From NCBI GenBank assembly GCA_039105265.1, contig JAPFFF010000061.1, positions 682,001-746,000 on the forward strand: 64,000 nt of DNA. Direction: 5' to 3'. Each line of letters opens with the position of its first letter. Position 1 is the first letter of the stretch. Under the pieces are notes generated by a model that saw only the letters and a list, made by a program, of their open reading frames with translations, made no database searches and was not told the origin of the DNA. Below are positions 35,817-44,505 of this stretch, in pieces. A program made the position numbers and the translations under genes. The DNA is from Tritrichomonas musculus (lineage: Eukaryota; Parabasalia; Tritrichomonadida; Tritrichomonadidae).

Positions 35817-36090
35817 GGTGGTACTCTTTATTAGTTTGTTTTTATTAATTTTTATTTTTTTTCTTTTTTCCTTTTTCTTTTCGACACCGAGGACATTGAC
35901 GGAACTACCCATTAAGTGTTTATTTTTTTCTAGAATAATCTTTGGTTATTGTTTTATTCTTTATGTCATCTAGTTTTTATTAAACATTTAATGCCAAATT
36001 CTATTTATTTTTCATATCACTTGTCATAAATTTTTAATTTAATTTAATTATTTTTATCTATAATAATTTTTTATCGAATGCAAAAAATAA
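35817..36090. other. T-rich intergenic region
   Basis: 274 bp of mostly T/A runs between two small genes. No gene, repeat or structured site seen. Confidence 0.5.
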
Positions 36091-36564
36091 ATGAAAACAA
36101 TATATGATGTGCCTTTAGATAAAATAGTTGAACTGTATAATTTAATTACTGACTCTAATGATGACATAAATGAAATTCTATCAGCTTATGACAATAATGA
36201 AAATCAATTAAGAAATGATTTAAATGATGAAATTGCTGATGAACTATTAGATAAATACAATTATGATGGGGATTATGAAGACTTCAATGCTATCTACTAT
36301 TTCATCAAAGGTGTCAAATCTGCAGACGCTCACTGGGAATCGTTAATGAACATTCAACTTCAACCATTAATTAAACAATTACCTGTACCTCATGCACCAA
36401 AACATCCAAAACAACCAATGAAATACATTGATTCAGATGCTCCATTATTCAATAAACTCAAACATTTACCCAAAATCAACGACCCTTTTCATGATTTCAA
36501 TCGTCAACAATTACAATTGAAGTTCAATCGTGATTTACATAAACGTGATCAACAATTCAAGTAG
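36091..36564 (+). CDS. unrecognised acidic/helical protein, 157 aa
   Basis: Not recognised. An acidic helical N-terminal part ('IVELYNLITDSNDDINEIL', 'NDEIADELLDKYNYDGDYED'), then proline-rich and Q-rich C-terminal stretches. Its stop codon lies in the 65-bp repeat at 36559, so the natural end of the gene may be missing. Confidence 0.5.
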   Translation: MKTIYDVPLDKIVELYNLITDSNDDINEILSAYDNNENQLRNDLNDEIADELLDKYNYDGDYEDFNAIYYFIKGVKSADAHWESLMNIQLQPLIKQLPVPHAPKHPKQPMKYIDSDAPLFNKLKHLPKINDPFHDFNRQQLQLKFNRDLHKRDQQFK

Positions 36565-36623
36565 TATACGTTAGGCTGTGCGCCCTTAACGGTCGCCCAG
36601 ACCTAACTGCGCCAATGATTTCA
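36559..36623. repeat. 65-bp inverted pair, right copy
   Basis: The reverse complement of 26262-26326 with one mismatch visible. It begins inside the end of the 157-aa gene. With its partner it bounds 10.2 kb holding copy B and the left arm of element D. Confidence 0.8.
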
Positions 36624-36691
36624 CCAAGGCCATTTATAAATTTTTTTCTCTATTTTTGTTTTTAAATTTTTTTCTTTATATCAAAAAACAA

Positions 36692-36991
36692 ATGTGGGGA
36701 AAAAGAAGGAACTATATGATCACATTCTGGACACACGAATACCCTAGAGAACTGCCAGATAACTCCACTTATCTATGTACATGTGAGGATACTTGTGAGA
36801 ATGGCAGATATCATGGTCATGCATTCATTTATTTCAAAAATCCAGAAGATATGAAGTGTGTTAAGAGCTTATTTGGTCATAATGCTCATTTAGAAGTGCC
36901 TCGTAGAAACAGCTGGTGTATTCGATATATACTGAATAACAATACGAGAAAACATGACTTCCAAGAATTTGGTGAACGGCCATTAGATTAA
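36692..36991 (+). CDS. CRESS-Rep-like HUH endonuclease domain, 99 aa
   Basis: A small protein resembling the N-terminal endonuclease domain of Rep proteins of circular single-stranded DNA viruses. 'RNYMITFWTHEYP' (7-18) could be motif I. 'GRYHGHAFIYFKNPED' has an H-x-H (H41, H43) like motif II. 'NAHLEVPR' and 'CIRYILNN' (Y79) fit motif III, followed by 'FQEFGERPLD'. Residues 29-35 hold three cysteines. The superfamily 3 helicase half of Rep is absent. I start at the ATG after the T-tract (MWGKRRN). If right, it may act as a nicking or replication accessory, or be a captured viral gene. Moderate certainty. Confidence 0.5.
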   Translation: MWGKRRNYMITFWTHEYPRELPDNSTYLCTCEDTCENGRYHGHAFIYFKNPEDMKCVKSLFGHNAHLEVPRRNSWCIRYILNNNTRKHDFQEFGERPLD

Positions 36992-37008
36992 TTTTTTGTA
37001 TTTGAAAA

Positions 37009-37319
37009 ATGAGCTTTGTTCCATTAAAAGGCTTTATAAATGACTATGAGATTTTAAATAAATACCCTTTCACCATAAGAAATAAGAAGACACGTAAACC
37101 ATTGAAAGATTCAAAACATAACGAAGGTTATTTGACGGTTAATTTGAATGGTGTAAATTATTTAAAACACGTTATTATTGCCAAACAATTTTTGCCTAAC
37201 GATGATCCTGTTCACAAAAAAGAAGTCGATCAAAAAACCGCAATCGTAAAGATAACCGTCTATGTAATTTACGATGGGTAACACATTCTGAAAACAATTA
37301 TAATCGTAAAATGCCGTAA
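37009..37319 (+). pseudogene. HNH endonuclease remnant
   Basis: Related to the HNH genes at 29065 and 62509: 'FINDYEILNKYPFTIRNKKT', 'YLTVNLNGVNYLKHVIIAKQF', with remains of the HNH core after it. Broken. It lies between the Rep-like gene and the 213-aa gene of element D. Confidence 0.65.
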
Positions 37320-37335
37320 TTTATTTTTATTCAAA

Positions 37336-37977
37336 ATGTCAGATATAATAATTATTCAAGGTCAAATTCGTTTCAATCCACCTATAACAAATCAAAAAGT
37401 TGCAGATTTGAAAAGAGAACACAATTTTAAATATAGAGATATCACAAATAATTATGTGACATGTTTAGTGCCCTATAATTGGATACCAGCAAAGGGGTTT
37501 AGGGATGAATTAGAAATATTTGCGAATAATATGAAGGGCAAATTATTTAGAGAACGTTTTAGTGGTGAAATTTTGGCCTATAAAGGATCGCCTAATGCTA
37601 AATCTGCTTGGCGTTATTTCATTAAATATGGCAAGGTGCAAAGTGACAATAATGCTGCCTTTAAGTTCATAAAATATTATAAGCCCAAACCAAAAAGACA
37701 TGCAAAATGGGTGAAGCCAGAGCATGATGATGCATTACCGCCACCTCAAGAAGAGCCATCACAAAACAAAACAATCTTTCAGAAAAAGCCATCGTCTTCG
37801 GCCAAACCTATACTTAAAAAGTTGGCATCTTCATCGTCTTCTTCTCAAACGTCTACATTATCATCAAGCGGTACATCAAGAGCGCCATCTCCTCCCCCAC
37901 CCCACAAACATCCCCTCAATCATCAAAACAAACATCAAGGCACACATCAAGACCACCAACACCTCCAATGGATCTAG
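37336..37977 (+). CDS. unrecognised protein with P/S-rich tail, 213 aa
   Basis: Not recognised. The first ~130 residues look folded ('IIIIQGQIRFNPPITNQKV', 'GEILAYKGSPNAKSAWRYFI', 'AAFKFIKYYKPKPKRH'). The rest is S, P and H-rich and probably disordered. The end overlaps the protease start by 10 bp, so the two are likely co-expressed. Residues 75-110 faintly recall a Rep domain, but no HUH pair is visible. Confidence 0.55.
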   Translation: MSDIIIIQGQIRFNPPITNQKVADLKREHNFKYRDITNNYVTCLVPYNWIPAKGFRDELEIFANNMKGKLFRERFSGEILAYKGSPNAKSAWRYFIKYGKVQSDNNAAFKFIKYYKPKPKRHAKWVKPEHDDALPPPQEEPSQNKTIFQKKPSSSAKPILKKLASSSSSSQTSTLSSSGTSRAPSPPPPHKHPLNHQNKHQGTHQDHQHLQWI

Positions 37978-38654
37978 ACCAATTTATTGATTATAATGCA
38001 ATCACTGATAATAATTCACAATTAGAATCAAAAGAAGTATATCCATATCTAAAACTATTAGTAGAAAAAGGAAAAAAAGTGAAAAGAATAGGACATGTAG
38101 CCTTATTGCCTCCTGATTGGTTTTATTATCTATATGAGAATCCGAAACAAGAAGCAGTGGACTCTCTCTTTGAGTATCTTAGTAAAGCTCCACAGTTTAA
38201 TAAGAAACCAATTGATTATTATGATTGCATTGTAATTCCTGCTGAACTAGAGGAACATTGGATATTAATAGTAATCGATAATGGCAATAAAGATATCGGT
38301 GTATATGATTCAAACATGAAAGCATACCCAGATATCGGTAAAATAATAAATAAATTCTTGAAATCACAAGGCATTAATCAGAAATATCCAATGAGATATA
38401 ATCGTGTTCCTAAACAAAATAATGATATTGATTGTGCTATATTAATGATGCAAAATGCAAGGATATTATTGCATGATGGTAAATGGCCTTATCCAATAGA
38501 TGACGTACCTAATATTAGACAAAGAATTGCACGTGAATTAAAGAGCAAATCATTAGAAACAGCTCCCCTCCCACCTACACCACCCAGTTTTCAAAAACAT
38601 TCTAACAACACAGAAAAACCGACTCTTCCCAAAAAAAAAAATGAGTCAAGCTGA
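37968..38654 (+). CDS. PRO: adenain/Ulp1-like cysteine protease
   Basis: The maturation protease typical of Mavericks (C48 family). Catalytic pattern: His97 in 'EEHWILIVID', Asp114 in 'VYDSN', Gln in 'PKQNNDIDC', Cys156 in 'DCAILMMQ'. The length of 228 residues suits the family. The C-terminal ~35 residues are P/T/K-rich. It overlaps the gene before by 10 bp and the small gene after by 14 bp. In adenovirus and relatives this enzyme cuts virion precursor proteins. No similar gene was seen in A, B or C. Confidence 0.8.
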   Translation: MDLDQFIDYNAITDNNSQLESKEVYPYLKLLVEKGKKVKRIGHVALLPPDWFYYLYENPKQEAVDSLFEYLSKAPQFNKKPIDYYDCIVIPAELEEHWILIVIDNGNKDIGVYDSNMKAYPDIGKIINKFLKSQGINQKYPMRYNRVPKQNNDIDCAILMMQNARILLHDGKWPYPIDDVPNIRQRIARELKSKSLETAPLPPTPPSFQKHSNNTEKPTLPKKKNESS

Positions 38655-38799
38655 GAAGGAAAGAATCGAACAAGAGACTTATAATTATTTTATTAAAAAA
38701 GGTGCATATCATTTGGCTAAATCATATAAATACCCTTATTGGAATGTTCATGAAGATGTAGAATCTGGTGTACCAAAAGATAAATCAAAAAGAATGTAA
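38641..38799 (+). CDS. small hypothetical protein, 52 aa
   Basis: MSQAEKERIEQETYNYFIKK..., charged with a helical start and aromatic middle ('SYKYPYWNVHEDV'). Not recognised. It overlaps the protease end by 14 bp, in the overlapping style of this cluster, which supports it being a gene. Confidence 0.45.
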   Translation: MSQAEKERIEQETYNYFIKKGAYHLAKSYKYPYWNVHEDVESGVPKDKSKRM

Positions 38800-38824
38800 A
38801 TTAAAAATTTTTCAATAAATAAAA

Positions 38825-39192
38825 ATGCCAGAATTAATTTTGCCAATTGAATGTTCACTTTATTTTAATAAAACATTGAAAAAGACAGAAATATCTGAAT
38901 TATCAGAAATTTGTAAATCAAAGTTTAAATTATCAAACAAAAAATAATCTTTACTGATTGGGCAAAGAAATTTGATTGGGATGATTATGAGGACGTTAAA
39001 GAAATATTGAATTTAGTGGCCAAATATTGTTCAGTACATAAAATCACACTTTTTGGATCAATAATTGGTTATATAGGTGAAAGGAATGAAAATATGGTCA
39101 AATCAAAAGCCTATCAGATTCAATTGAAAAAGGGAGATATAATTCCAAAGGAAATAATTCTTCATGCTAGTAAATCAAGAAAGAATAAGTAA
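38825..39192 (+). pseudogene. broken small accessory gene of element D
   Basis: Coding-like sequence on the plus strand between the 52-aa gene and the 321-aa gene, starting MPELILPIECSLYF and ending in a basic tail. No family recognised. It looks broken. Confidence 0.45.
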
Positions 39193-39212
39193 GATATTTA
39201 TTTTTAGTCAAA

Positions 39213-40178
39213 ATGGAGTTACCGCCAAGAGTTAAAACACAACACCCTAATCGTGAAAATATTGTACATGATGCTAATGTTCCTGTCCCAATTGAGACTG
39301 CTTTTTTCTTAGAGGACTCACAAAGAGATCCAAGCAAATTTAATCGTTTTTATTTCAATTTTCCTGGTGATTGGTCAACGTCAAACAAAGGCGAAACAAT
39401 TGTGGGTGTAAGGTCAATGTGGCTCGTTTCAAAAAGACGAAAACTTGAATTCACCATCTCAATTGCTAAATATTTAAAGGTTTCATTTGATAAAATACCT
39501 GGATTCAGTATACACGATAGAATTAAATCTATGACTTCATCTCTTTATCAGGATGATTTAAAAATCAAAGAAATAAAAGTAATTGACTGGCTCTCAACAG
39601 AAAGAGATTTCAGAGGATTTTTTGAAGCAGTCCACAATGCTTTGAAATCATATATCTCAATATGGTGGAATAGCATCACTAACGCATTTGAACAATCTGA
39701 TATTGATGTTTTGAATAGAGACATACAAACTGATGGTTATTATGACGAAAAAGGTTTTCATGAAAAAATATATTCTGAACGAAACAATAATTCTTTAGAT
39801 AAATACGGTTGTGCTTTCAAAATAACTGAAATGAATAAAGATTTTGAGAAAGCATTCAATATTGGTGACGGACCTACTCAAAATAGAAAAGGAAAATATA
39901 ATTTGTATGAAAATGAATTAATTTTTGATAATATTTGGGATCGTCATTCATGTAAAGTTTATTCTTCACTTGGCGAGCAATCATTACATAATTATATCGG
40001 TAATTCACAAATTTATTATAATCCTATCAAATATTTTAAATTGAATTCTTCTGATCAACGGTTTTGGATTGAATTATATTCTGCCAGACAATACAATGCC
40101 CCCGTTAAATTACCTAATGGAGAAACTTTTGTCATTGAAATGCAGTTCTTGCCTTATAATAAGATGTTATACGTTTAA
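39213..40178 (+). CDS. candidate capsid-type (jelly-roll) protein, 321 aa
   Basis: A beta-rich protein with 'ETAFFLEDSQRDPSKFNRFY', 'KGETIVGVRSMWLVSKRRKL', and the end 'FWIELYSARQYN' and 'GETFVIEMQFLPYNKMLYV'. The paired strands at both ends recall capsid jelly rolls, and the place between protease and integrase fits a structural gene. No clear match to the double-jelly-roll capsid of family 1. Start ATG after 'tttttagtcaaa'. The assignment is weak; it could be a minor capsid or another virion protein. Confidence 0.4.
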   Translation: MELPPRVKTQHPNRENIVHDANVPVPIETAFFLEDSQRDPSKFNRFYFNFPGDWSTSNKGETIVGVRSMWLVSKRRKLEFTISIAKYLKVSFDKIPGFSIHDRIKSMTSSLYQDDLKIKEIKVIDWLSTERDFRGFFEAVHNALKSYISIWWNSITNAFEQSDIDVLNRDIQTDGYYDEKGFHEKIYSERNNNSLDKYGCAFKITEMNKDFEKAFNIGDGPTQNRKGKYNLYENELIFDNIWDRHSCKVYSSLGEQSLHNYIGNSQIYYNPIKYFKLNSSDQRFWIELYSARQYNAPVKLPNGETFVIEMQFLPYNKMLYV

Positions 40179-40188
40179 TTTATAGAAA

Positions 40189-41331
40189 ATGACATCACTT
40201 GCAGAATTATTTAAGGAATATCCATATCGTGGTCCAGCTTTTGAAAAACATGCACTTGAAAAAGGTTATTCGAAAAAAGAGATAAGGAAATTTCAATCAG
40301 AATCCGTTGTTCATGATCAAAAAGTGCCAACTCCTAAATATATACCTATCGTATCGTCTCATTCCGGAGGTTTTCAGATGGATACGTTTATAAACGATAA
40401 AGGAGCTAACGGTTTGAATTATTTGATGCTTATCAATATAAATACCCGTAAAGCTTATGCATATCCGATGAGAGGGAAAGGGGCGTTACAGGTCAAATCA
40501 GCATTGAATAAATTCATCAAGGAAGAACCAAATTGCCATTCAATCGCTTTAGATCAAGATGCTGCTTATTTATCAGACGAAGTGACATCTTGGATGAAAA
40601 GTCATAAAATTATATATACGACTACAACGGATGATAATCACAATAATTTAGGAATAATAAACCGTTTTATGAGAACGATAAGAGATTTAGCCGTTAACAA
40701 AAATTTGTTAGATGCCGATATATGGAAAGATATATCAAAAGAAGGTGAATTAACACACAAACCTACAAGAAATATTTCACCAAAAGAAATGCAGTCATTA
40801 ATGTCAGCATATAATGAATCATATCATACTAAAATAAAAACAGCCCCCAATAAAATGACAGCCAAAGACGAACAGAAATATATTTTGAAAAATAAAACGC
40901 AAGCAAACCCTTATGATTTCAAAGAAGGTGATAAAGTACGTATCGTAGAAGAAAAAACGATTAAAAATAAAAAACGAAGAATGGTTAGCAATCAAGCATA
41001 TACAGTTGATTCAAAATCTGGTAATTTATTCAAAATTGCTGCTAACGATAGATCTGTAAACGATTATCCTGGATACAAAATAGTTAAGGCGAAAGGATTT
41101 GTTCCTATGGCCAAAACATTGAAAGACGGCAAAAGAGGGAACATAGAGGAGATTTTAGGGTATAATAATGCAAATGACCAATACAAGGTCAAATGGGATG
41201 ATGGAAGTCAAGGGTATACATATGCCAAAAGTATGAGAGAAGGAAATCCAACAATATTATCACGTTTAGAACGAATGTATTGGGTGAAAACAGGTGAAAA
41301 CATACCAGTTAAAATCAGAAAATGCATTTAA
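40189..41331 (+). CDS. INT: Maverick integrase with chromo-like C-terminus
   Basis: rve-type integrase, 380 aa, of a lineage different from 8488 and 61194. The core: 'SGGFQMDTFIND' (first acidic residue), 'LMLININTRKAYAYPM', 'CHSIALDQDAAYLSDEV' (second), 'NHNNLGIINRFMRTIRDLA', then 'SAYNESYHTKI', 'NPYDFKEGDKVRI', and at the end 'GNIEEILGYNNANDQYKVKW', which fits a chromodomain-like fold. It starts 11 bp after the preceding gene. It would insert the element and perhaps target chromatin. Confidence 0.85.
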   Translation: MTSLAELFKEYPYRGPAFEKHALEKGYSKKEIRKFQSESVVHDQKVPTPKYIPIVSSHSGGFQMDTFINDKGANGLNYLMLININTRKAYAYPMRGKGALQVKSALNKFIKEEPNCHSIALDQDAAYLSDEVTSWMKSHKIIYTTTTDDNHNNLGIINRFMRTIRDLAVNKNLLDADIWKDISKEGELTHKPTRNISPKEMQSLMSAYNESYHTKIKTAPNKMTAKDEQKYILKNKTQANPYDFKEGDKVRIVEEKTIKNKKRRMVSNQAYTVDSKSGNLFKIAANDRSVNDYPGYKIVKAKGFVPMAKTLKDGKRGNIEEILGYNNANDQYKVKWDDGSQGYTYAKSMREGNPTILSRLERMYWVKTGENIPVKIRKCI

Positions 41332-41345
41332 TTATTCTAAATCAA

Positions 41346-41468
41346 ATGAAAGGAAATATTATTCAAAAAGTTGAAGAATTAATAAATGAGACACTCAGAA
41401 AAAGTATGAGAGAAATTGAAGGCGCTTTGATCAAACCATTATCAGAAAATTATCCGTTTTCAAATTAA
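41346..41468 (+). CDS. tiny hypothetical helical protein, 40 aa
   Basis: MKGNIIQKVEELINETLRKS..., one amphipathic helix, ending in 'NYPFSN'. Its stop codon is directly followed by the ATG of the bZIP-like gene (41469), with no bases between. No family recognised. Confidence 0.4.
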   Translation: MKGNIIQKVEELINETLRKSMREIEGALIKPLSENYPFSN

Positions 41469-41705
41469 ATGGCCGGACGACTCAATTTTTCAGAATTTAA
41501 TGAAACAGATATTATCAAAAAGCTCAGTCACTCAGAAAGTATTGAGAACTTGAAAAATGAAGAGCATAAAAGAGGAAGAAAACAAAAATATGCCACTGAT
41601 GAAGAAAGACATGAAGCAAGAAAACAACAACAAAAAGCTTATAGAGAAAGAAAGAAAAAAGAAATAGAAGAATTAAAAGAAAAAGTTAAAGAATTTATTA
41701 AATAA
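41469..41705 (+). CDS. bZIP-like basic/coiled-coil protein, 78 aa
   Basis: C-terminal half 'EARKQQQKAYRERKKKEIEE' then 'LKEKVKEFIK' resembles the basic region and first heptads of fungal bZIP factors (R-A-F-R-E-R-K pattern). The N-terminal half is acidic or polar, with 'KRGRKQKYATDEERHE', an AT-hook-like start. A small DNA-binding regulator is plausible. It lies 300 bp from a cluster of palindromes (42008-42227) that could be its target; that link is inference. The 3' end overlaps the convergent gene at 41698. Confidence 0.55.
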   Translation: MAGRLNFSEFNETDIIKKLSHSESIENLKNEEHKRGRKQKYATDEERHEARKQQQKAYRERKKKEIEELKEKVKEFIK

Positions 41706-41967
41706 CCGTTCCATCTGCTTTTATGACTTTAATCTTTTTAATAATTATTGGCCACAAGATATCAAGGTGTTCATCGAACCATAGAATTAAAAGGACTTTA
41801 TTTTTTTTGCTTTTTGATGGAATTGGAATATTGGATACAAAAGATAAGATTTTGGCCATAGAAAACAATTGATTAAAATTGATTTTAGGTCCATACCTGT
41901 CTGTTAATTTTTTCCAGGCCATACAAGAATAAGGACCGAAATCAGGATCTATCTCTCTCTTAGACAT
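41698..41967 (-). CDS. unrecognised protein, 89 aa
   Basis: Not recognised. 'REIDPDFGPYSCMAWKKL', then 'KKNKVLLILWFDEHLDILWP' and a basic end. Its start faces the palindrome cluster 40 bp upstream, which may hold its promoter. Overlaps the convergent bZIP-like gene by 8 bp. Confidence 0.5.
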   Translation of the reverse strand: MSKREIDPDFGPYSCMAWKKLTDRYGPKINFNQLFSMAKILSFVSNIPIPSKSKKNKVLLILWFDEHLDILWPIIIKKIKVIKADGTVI

Positions 41968-42007
41968 TGAAATATAAAAAAATCCTTTGAAAAATTTTTG
42001 AATGATT

Positions 42008-42227
42008 TACTTTGGTTATTAACCATAGTATTTTTCAATAATCATTCAAAAATTATACTCTGGTTATTAACCATAGTATATCATTCTTTTACTCTGGTTA
42101 TTAACCATAGTAAATCATTCAAATTACTTTGGCATACTCAATTTTTAATTATTATTGAAAAATATACTCTGGTTTTTAACCATAGTAAATCATGCTAAAA
42201 TAATTCATATGGTTAATAACCAGAGTA
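42008..42227. repeat. cluster of five 23-bp palindromes
   Basis: The unit TACTCTGGTTATTAACCATAGTA is an inverted repeat (TACT-n-TGGTT-n3-AACCA-n-AGTA). Copies: 42008-42030, 42056-42078, 42090-42112, 42165-42187, and one in the opposite sense at 42205-42227. A half copy lies near 42125. Spacing is uneven. It lies upstream of the minus-strand gene at 41698. It looks like an operator or origin-type array for a dimeric DNA-binding protein. Confidence 0.8.
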
Positions 42228-42263
42228 ATTCATTCAAAAATTATTCATTGAAAAATTCAAAGA

Positions 42264-42785
42264 TTAAGTAATTTGATTGTTTATTGATAAAGAATATAAT
42301 TTAGTATAAAGCATTCTTCTTTTTTTGGAATTAATATAGATTCGTTTTTTAGTAAATAGTAATTTAACCTCTTTTATTTGACCAAATCCTCTTTTTGTAT
42401 AATTTGTACCAAAATACTTATTATAATTATCTCTTAATTCTATCACCTTATAATTATCATACTTTAATGATTTATAGAATGTTAGGAACTTATCATCTAT
42501 TTGAATTTTTATTTTCTCGGGTATAGGTGGTTTTTTGTTTATTTCAAACTTTGAGGGCTCTCCATCCGGACTAGACGTATGTAAGTGTCTCTGTAATTGA
42601 TTTGCAAGTGTAATTATCTCTTGATCATTTTTATAATATATTTTATTTTCTTTCTTTTTGATTTCTGGATGAATCGCGTTTAATATTGTTTTTTCGTCTT
42701 CGTTTAAAAAGGAATAAAGCGGATTTTCGAAATACTCGATTTGCTCGGTTTCGTCCCAATTGTCGATCTCGAAAAACTCGGACAT
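42264..42785 (-). CDS. unrecognised protein, 173 aa
   Basis: Not recognised. Start MSEFFEIDNWDETEQIEYF. The acidic N-terminal half is followed by a basic C-terminal half with 'NKYFGTNYTKRGFGQIKEVK' and 'KKRIYINSKKRRML'. The stop is just past the palindrome cluster. The basic end suggests nucleic acid contact. Confidence 0.5.
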   Translation of the reverse strand: MSEFFEIDNWDETEQIEYFENPLYSFLNEDEKTILNAIHPEIKKKENKIYYKNDQEIITLANQLQRHLHTSSPDGEPSKFEINKKPPIPEKIKIQIDDKFLTFYKSLKYDNYKVIELRDNYNKYFGTNYTKRGFGQIKEVKLLFTKKRIYINSKKRRMLYTKLYSLSINNQIT

Positions 42786-43186
42786 TAAAAAAGTATGAAA
42801 CTTTTTCAAAAGAATTTTAAAATTTTTTTATTTTTCAAATTCTATAGGAAAAACATTTTTTAGAATAAAAATAACTATTTTATAAATATGTATATTTAAT
42901 GTAGATATTAAATAATAGTTTAGATTTAAAAAATAAAATACTTTGGAATAAAATTTACATTCTCTCAATTTATTGAAATATTTTTAATAATTTGTTTTTT
43001 AATAATAATCATAAAAATAATATATATATTTAATGTAGACAATAAATAATTAATCGTTAGATTAAAACTAATTATTTATTATAAAAAATGATCGTATTTC
43101 AATTTTGTGAGAAACGATAATTGAGAGAATAAATTTTTTCCTTCTGAATTATTCTTAAAAACCGCCATTGCTGACCATTTTTTTTA
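42786..43186. other. AT-rich intergenic region with a 12-bp inverted repeat
   Basis: 400 bp, no gene seen. ATTCTCTCAATT (42959-42970) and its reverse complement (43119-43130) enclose about 150 bp. A line 'tatatttaatgtaga' occurs twice (near 42892 and 43025). It could be a small foldback element or a bidirectional promoter. Confidence 0.45.
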
Positions 43187-44383
43187 ATGTTCTTCAACAA
43201 CAACAACAACAACAATCTAAACTCAAAACAAAGACGAATCATCAAACGTCAAATCCAAAGAATGCCAATGCTTAATGACATGCAAATGACAAATCAGAAT
43301 CAATTGTTGCAACTCTTGCTGGACAATCAAGACTCGAATCAATTACTGCAACTCTTGCTGAACAAGCAAGACTCGAATCAATTACTGCAACTCTTGCTGA
43401 ACAAGCAAGACTCGAATCAGCAGCCAGACGCAAATCAATTGTTGCAACTCTTGCTGAACAAGCAAGACTCGAATCAATTACTGCAACTCTTGCTGAACAA
43501 GCAAGACTCGAATCAATTGTTGCAACTCTTGCTGAACAAGCAAGACCAGAATCTGTCGCAAATCTTGCTAAATAAGCAAGTTCAGATTCAGCAACAAGAC
43601 CAGAATCTGTCGCAAAACTTGCTGAACAAGCAAGACTCGAATCAATTACTGCAAAACTTGCTGAATAAGCAACAAGAGGAGGAAGAAGAACCTCATTTGC
43701 AAATAGAACCTGGCCATGTCATAAATTTTTTGCCAGCTGAACCAGAGGAAGAGACAAAAAGCTGGGAAAGATTAATGGACATAATTCTCCAATCCGATCA
43801 GCAGCCAAATCCACTCACAAAGTTGGATTGGAGAATTCGTCAAATAATGACCAAATATGTGGACAAAAAGCTGGAAAAGCAAAAAGCAGATTATGAGACC
43901 AAGCTCAAGAACCTAGAGGAACAAATTAAAAAACTAAAGATACCACCACCTCCACCTCCACCAGCACCAGCACCGGAAATAGATTATGCATCTGTTTCAA
44001 AAAGAGTATGCAAAGAACCAGCTTTCGTAGATGAATTAGTGAGAGTGGTAAACAATGCCTGGGATAATAGAGAAAAGGTTGATCCAGCTGGAATTGCTAA
44101 AACTCTAGAAAGAAAGATCAGTAGATCAGAAGAAGCAAGACGTTTAATACTCGTCCATGAAGATTTCAAAAATAAATACAGCAAAGATTATAATACATCC
44201 AAGCTCCAACAAGATCTTTATAATGACTTTACTTCCTCAATAAAAAAGCTCGTTAATGATCCTCGAGATTACCAATATTTACTATCACTTCAGGATAATG
44301 CTCCAGATGTGAATACTAAAAACTTACCCACAATTACAGCATGGTGGGTTGAACATTATTTAAAGACACTTTTAATAGCATAA
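43187..44383 (+). CDS. Q/L-rich repeat protein with coiled coil, 398 aa
   Basis: Function unknown. Residues about 39-165 are a 13-residue repeat (QLLQLLLNKQDSN type) with slight changes. Then come an acidic stretch, a coiled coil (about 225-255), a poly-proline segment, and a folded C-terminal domain of about 130 residues ('VSKRVCKEPAFVDELV', 'GIAKTLERKISRSEEARRL'). The repeats are leucine-rich amphipathic helices, possibly a scaffold or tail-like structural protein. It lies before the polymerase gene on the same strand. Confidence 0.6.
   Translation: MFFNNNNNNNLNSKQRRIIKRQIQRMPMLNDMQMTNQNQLLQLLLDNQDSNQLLQLLLNKQDSNQLLQLLLNKQDSNQQPDANQLLQLLLNKQDSNQLLQLLLNKQDSNQLLQLLLNKQDQNLSQILLNKQVQIQQQDQNLSQNLLNKQDSNQLLQNLLNKQQEEEEEPHLQIEPGHVINFLPAEPEEETKSWERLMDIILQSDQQPNPLTKLDWRIRQIMTKYVDKKLEKQKADYETKLKNLEEQIKKLKIPPPPPPPAPAPEIDYASVSKRVCKEPAFVDELVRVVNNAWDNREKVDPAGIAKTLERKISRSEEARRLILVHEDFKNKYSKDYNTSKLQQDLYNDFTSSIKKLVNDPRDYQYLLSLQDNAPDVNTKNLPTITAWWVEHYLKTLLIA
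43301..43674 (+). repeat. 39-bp tandem repeat within coding sequence
   Basis: Unit caattactgcaactcttgct followed by gaacaagcaagactcgaat. The first three units run from 43301 to 43417; after an 18-bp break three more follow from 43436 to 43552, then degenerate ones. All are multiples of three, so the frame is kept. Confidence 0.85.
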
Positions 44384-44505
44384 GGTCATTAATAAACAAT
44401 TCTTCTCTTATTTTTTCTTTTATTTTTTCTTTTTATTTTTAATTCTTTTATTTTTATATTTCTACAGTTTTTAGGTTAATAAAGGTCAATTTAATCACAC
44501 TTAAA

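Noticed and set aside
26262-36623. Simple inversion between the two 65-bp repeats
   Set aside because: Turning the inner segment around would not restore either of the cut genes at the repeats.
37336-37977. Second Rep-like protein
   Set aside because: A vague likeness only; no H-x-H motif or motif III tyrosine in the right order.
42008-42227. CRISPR-like array
   Set aside because: Uneven spacing, spacers of no constant length, one unit reversed, and a eukaryotic setting with no cas-like gene.
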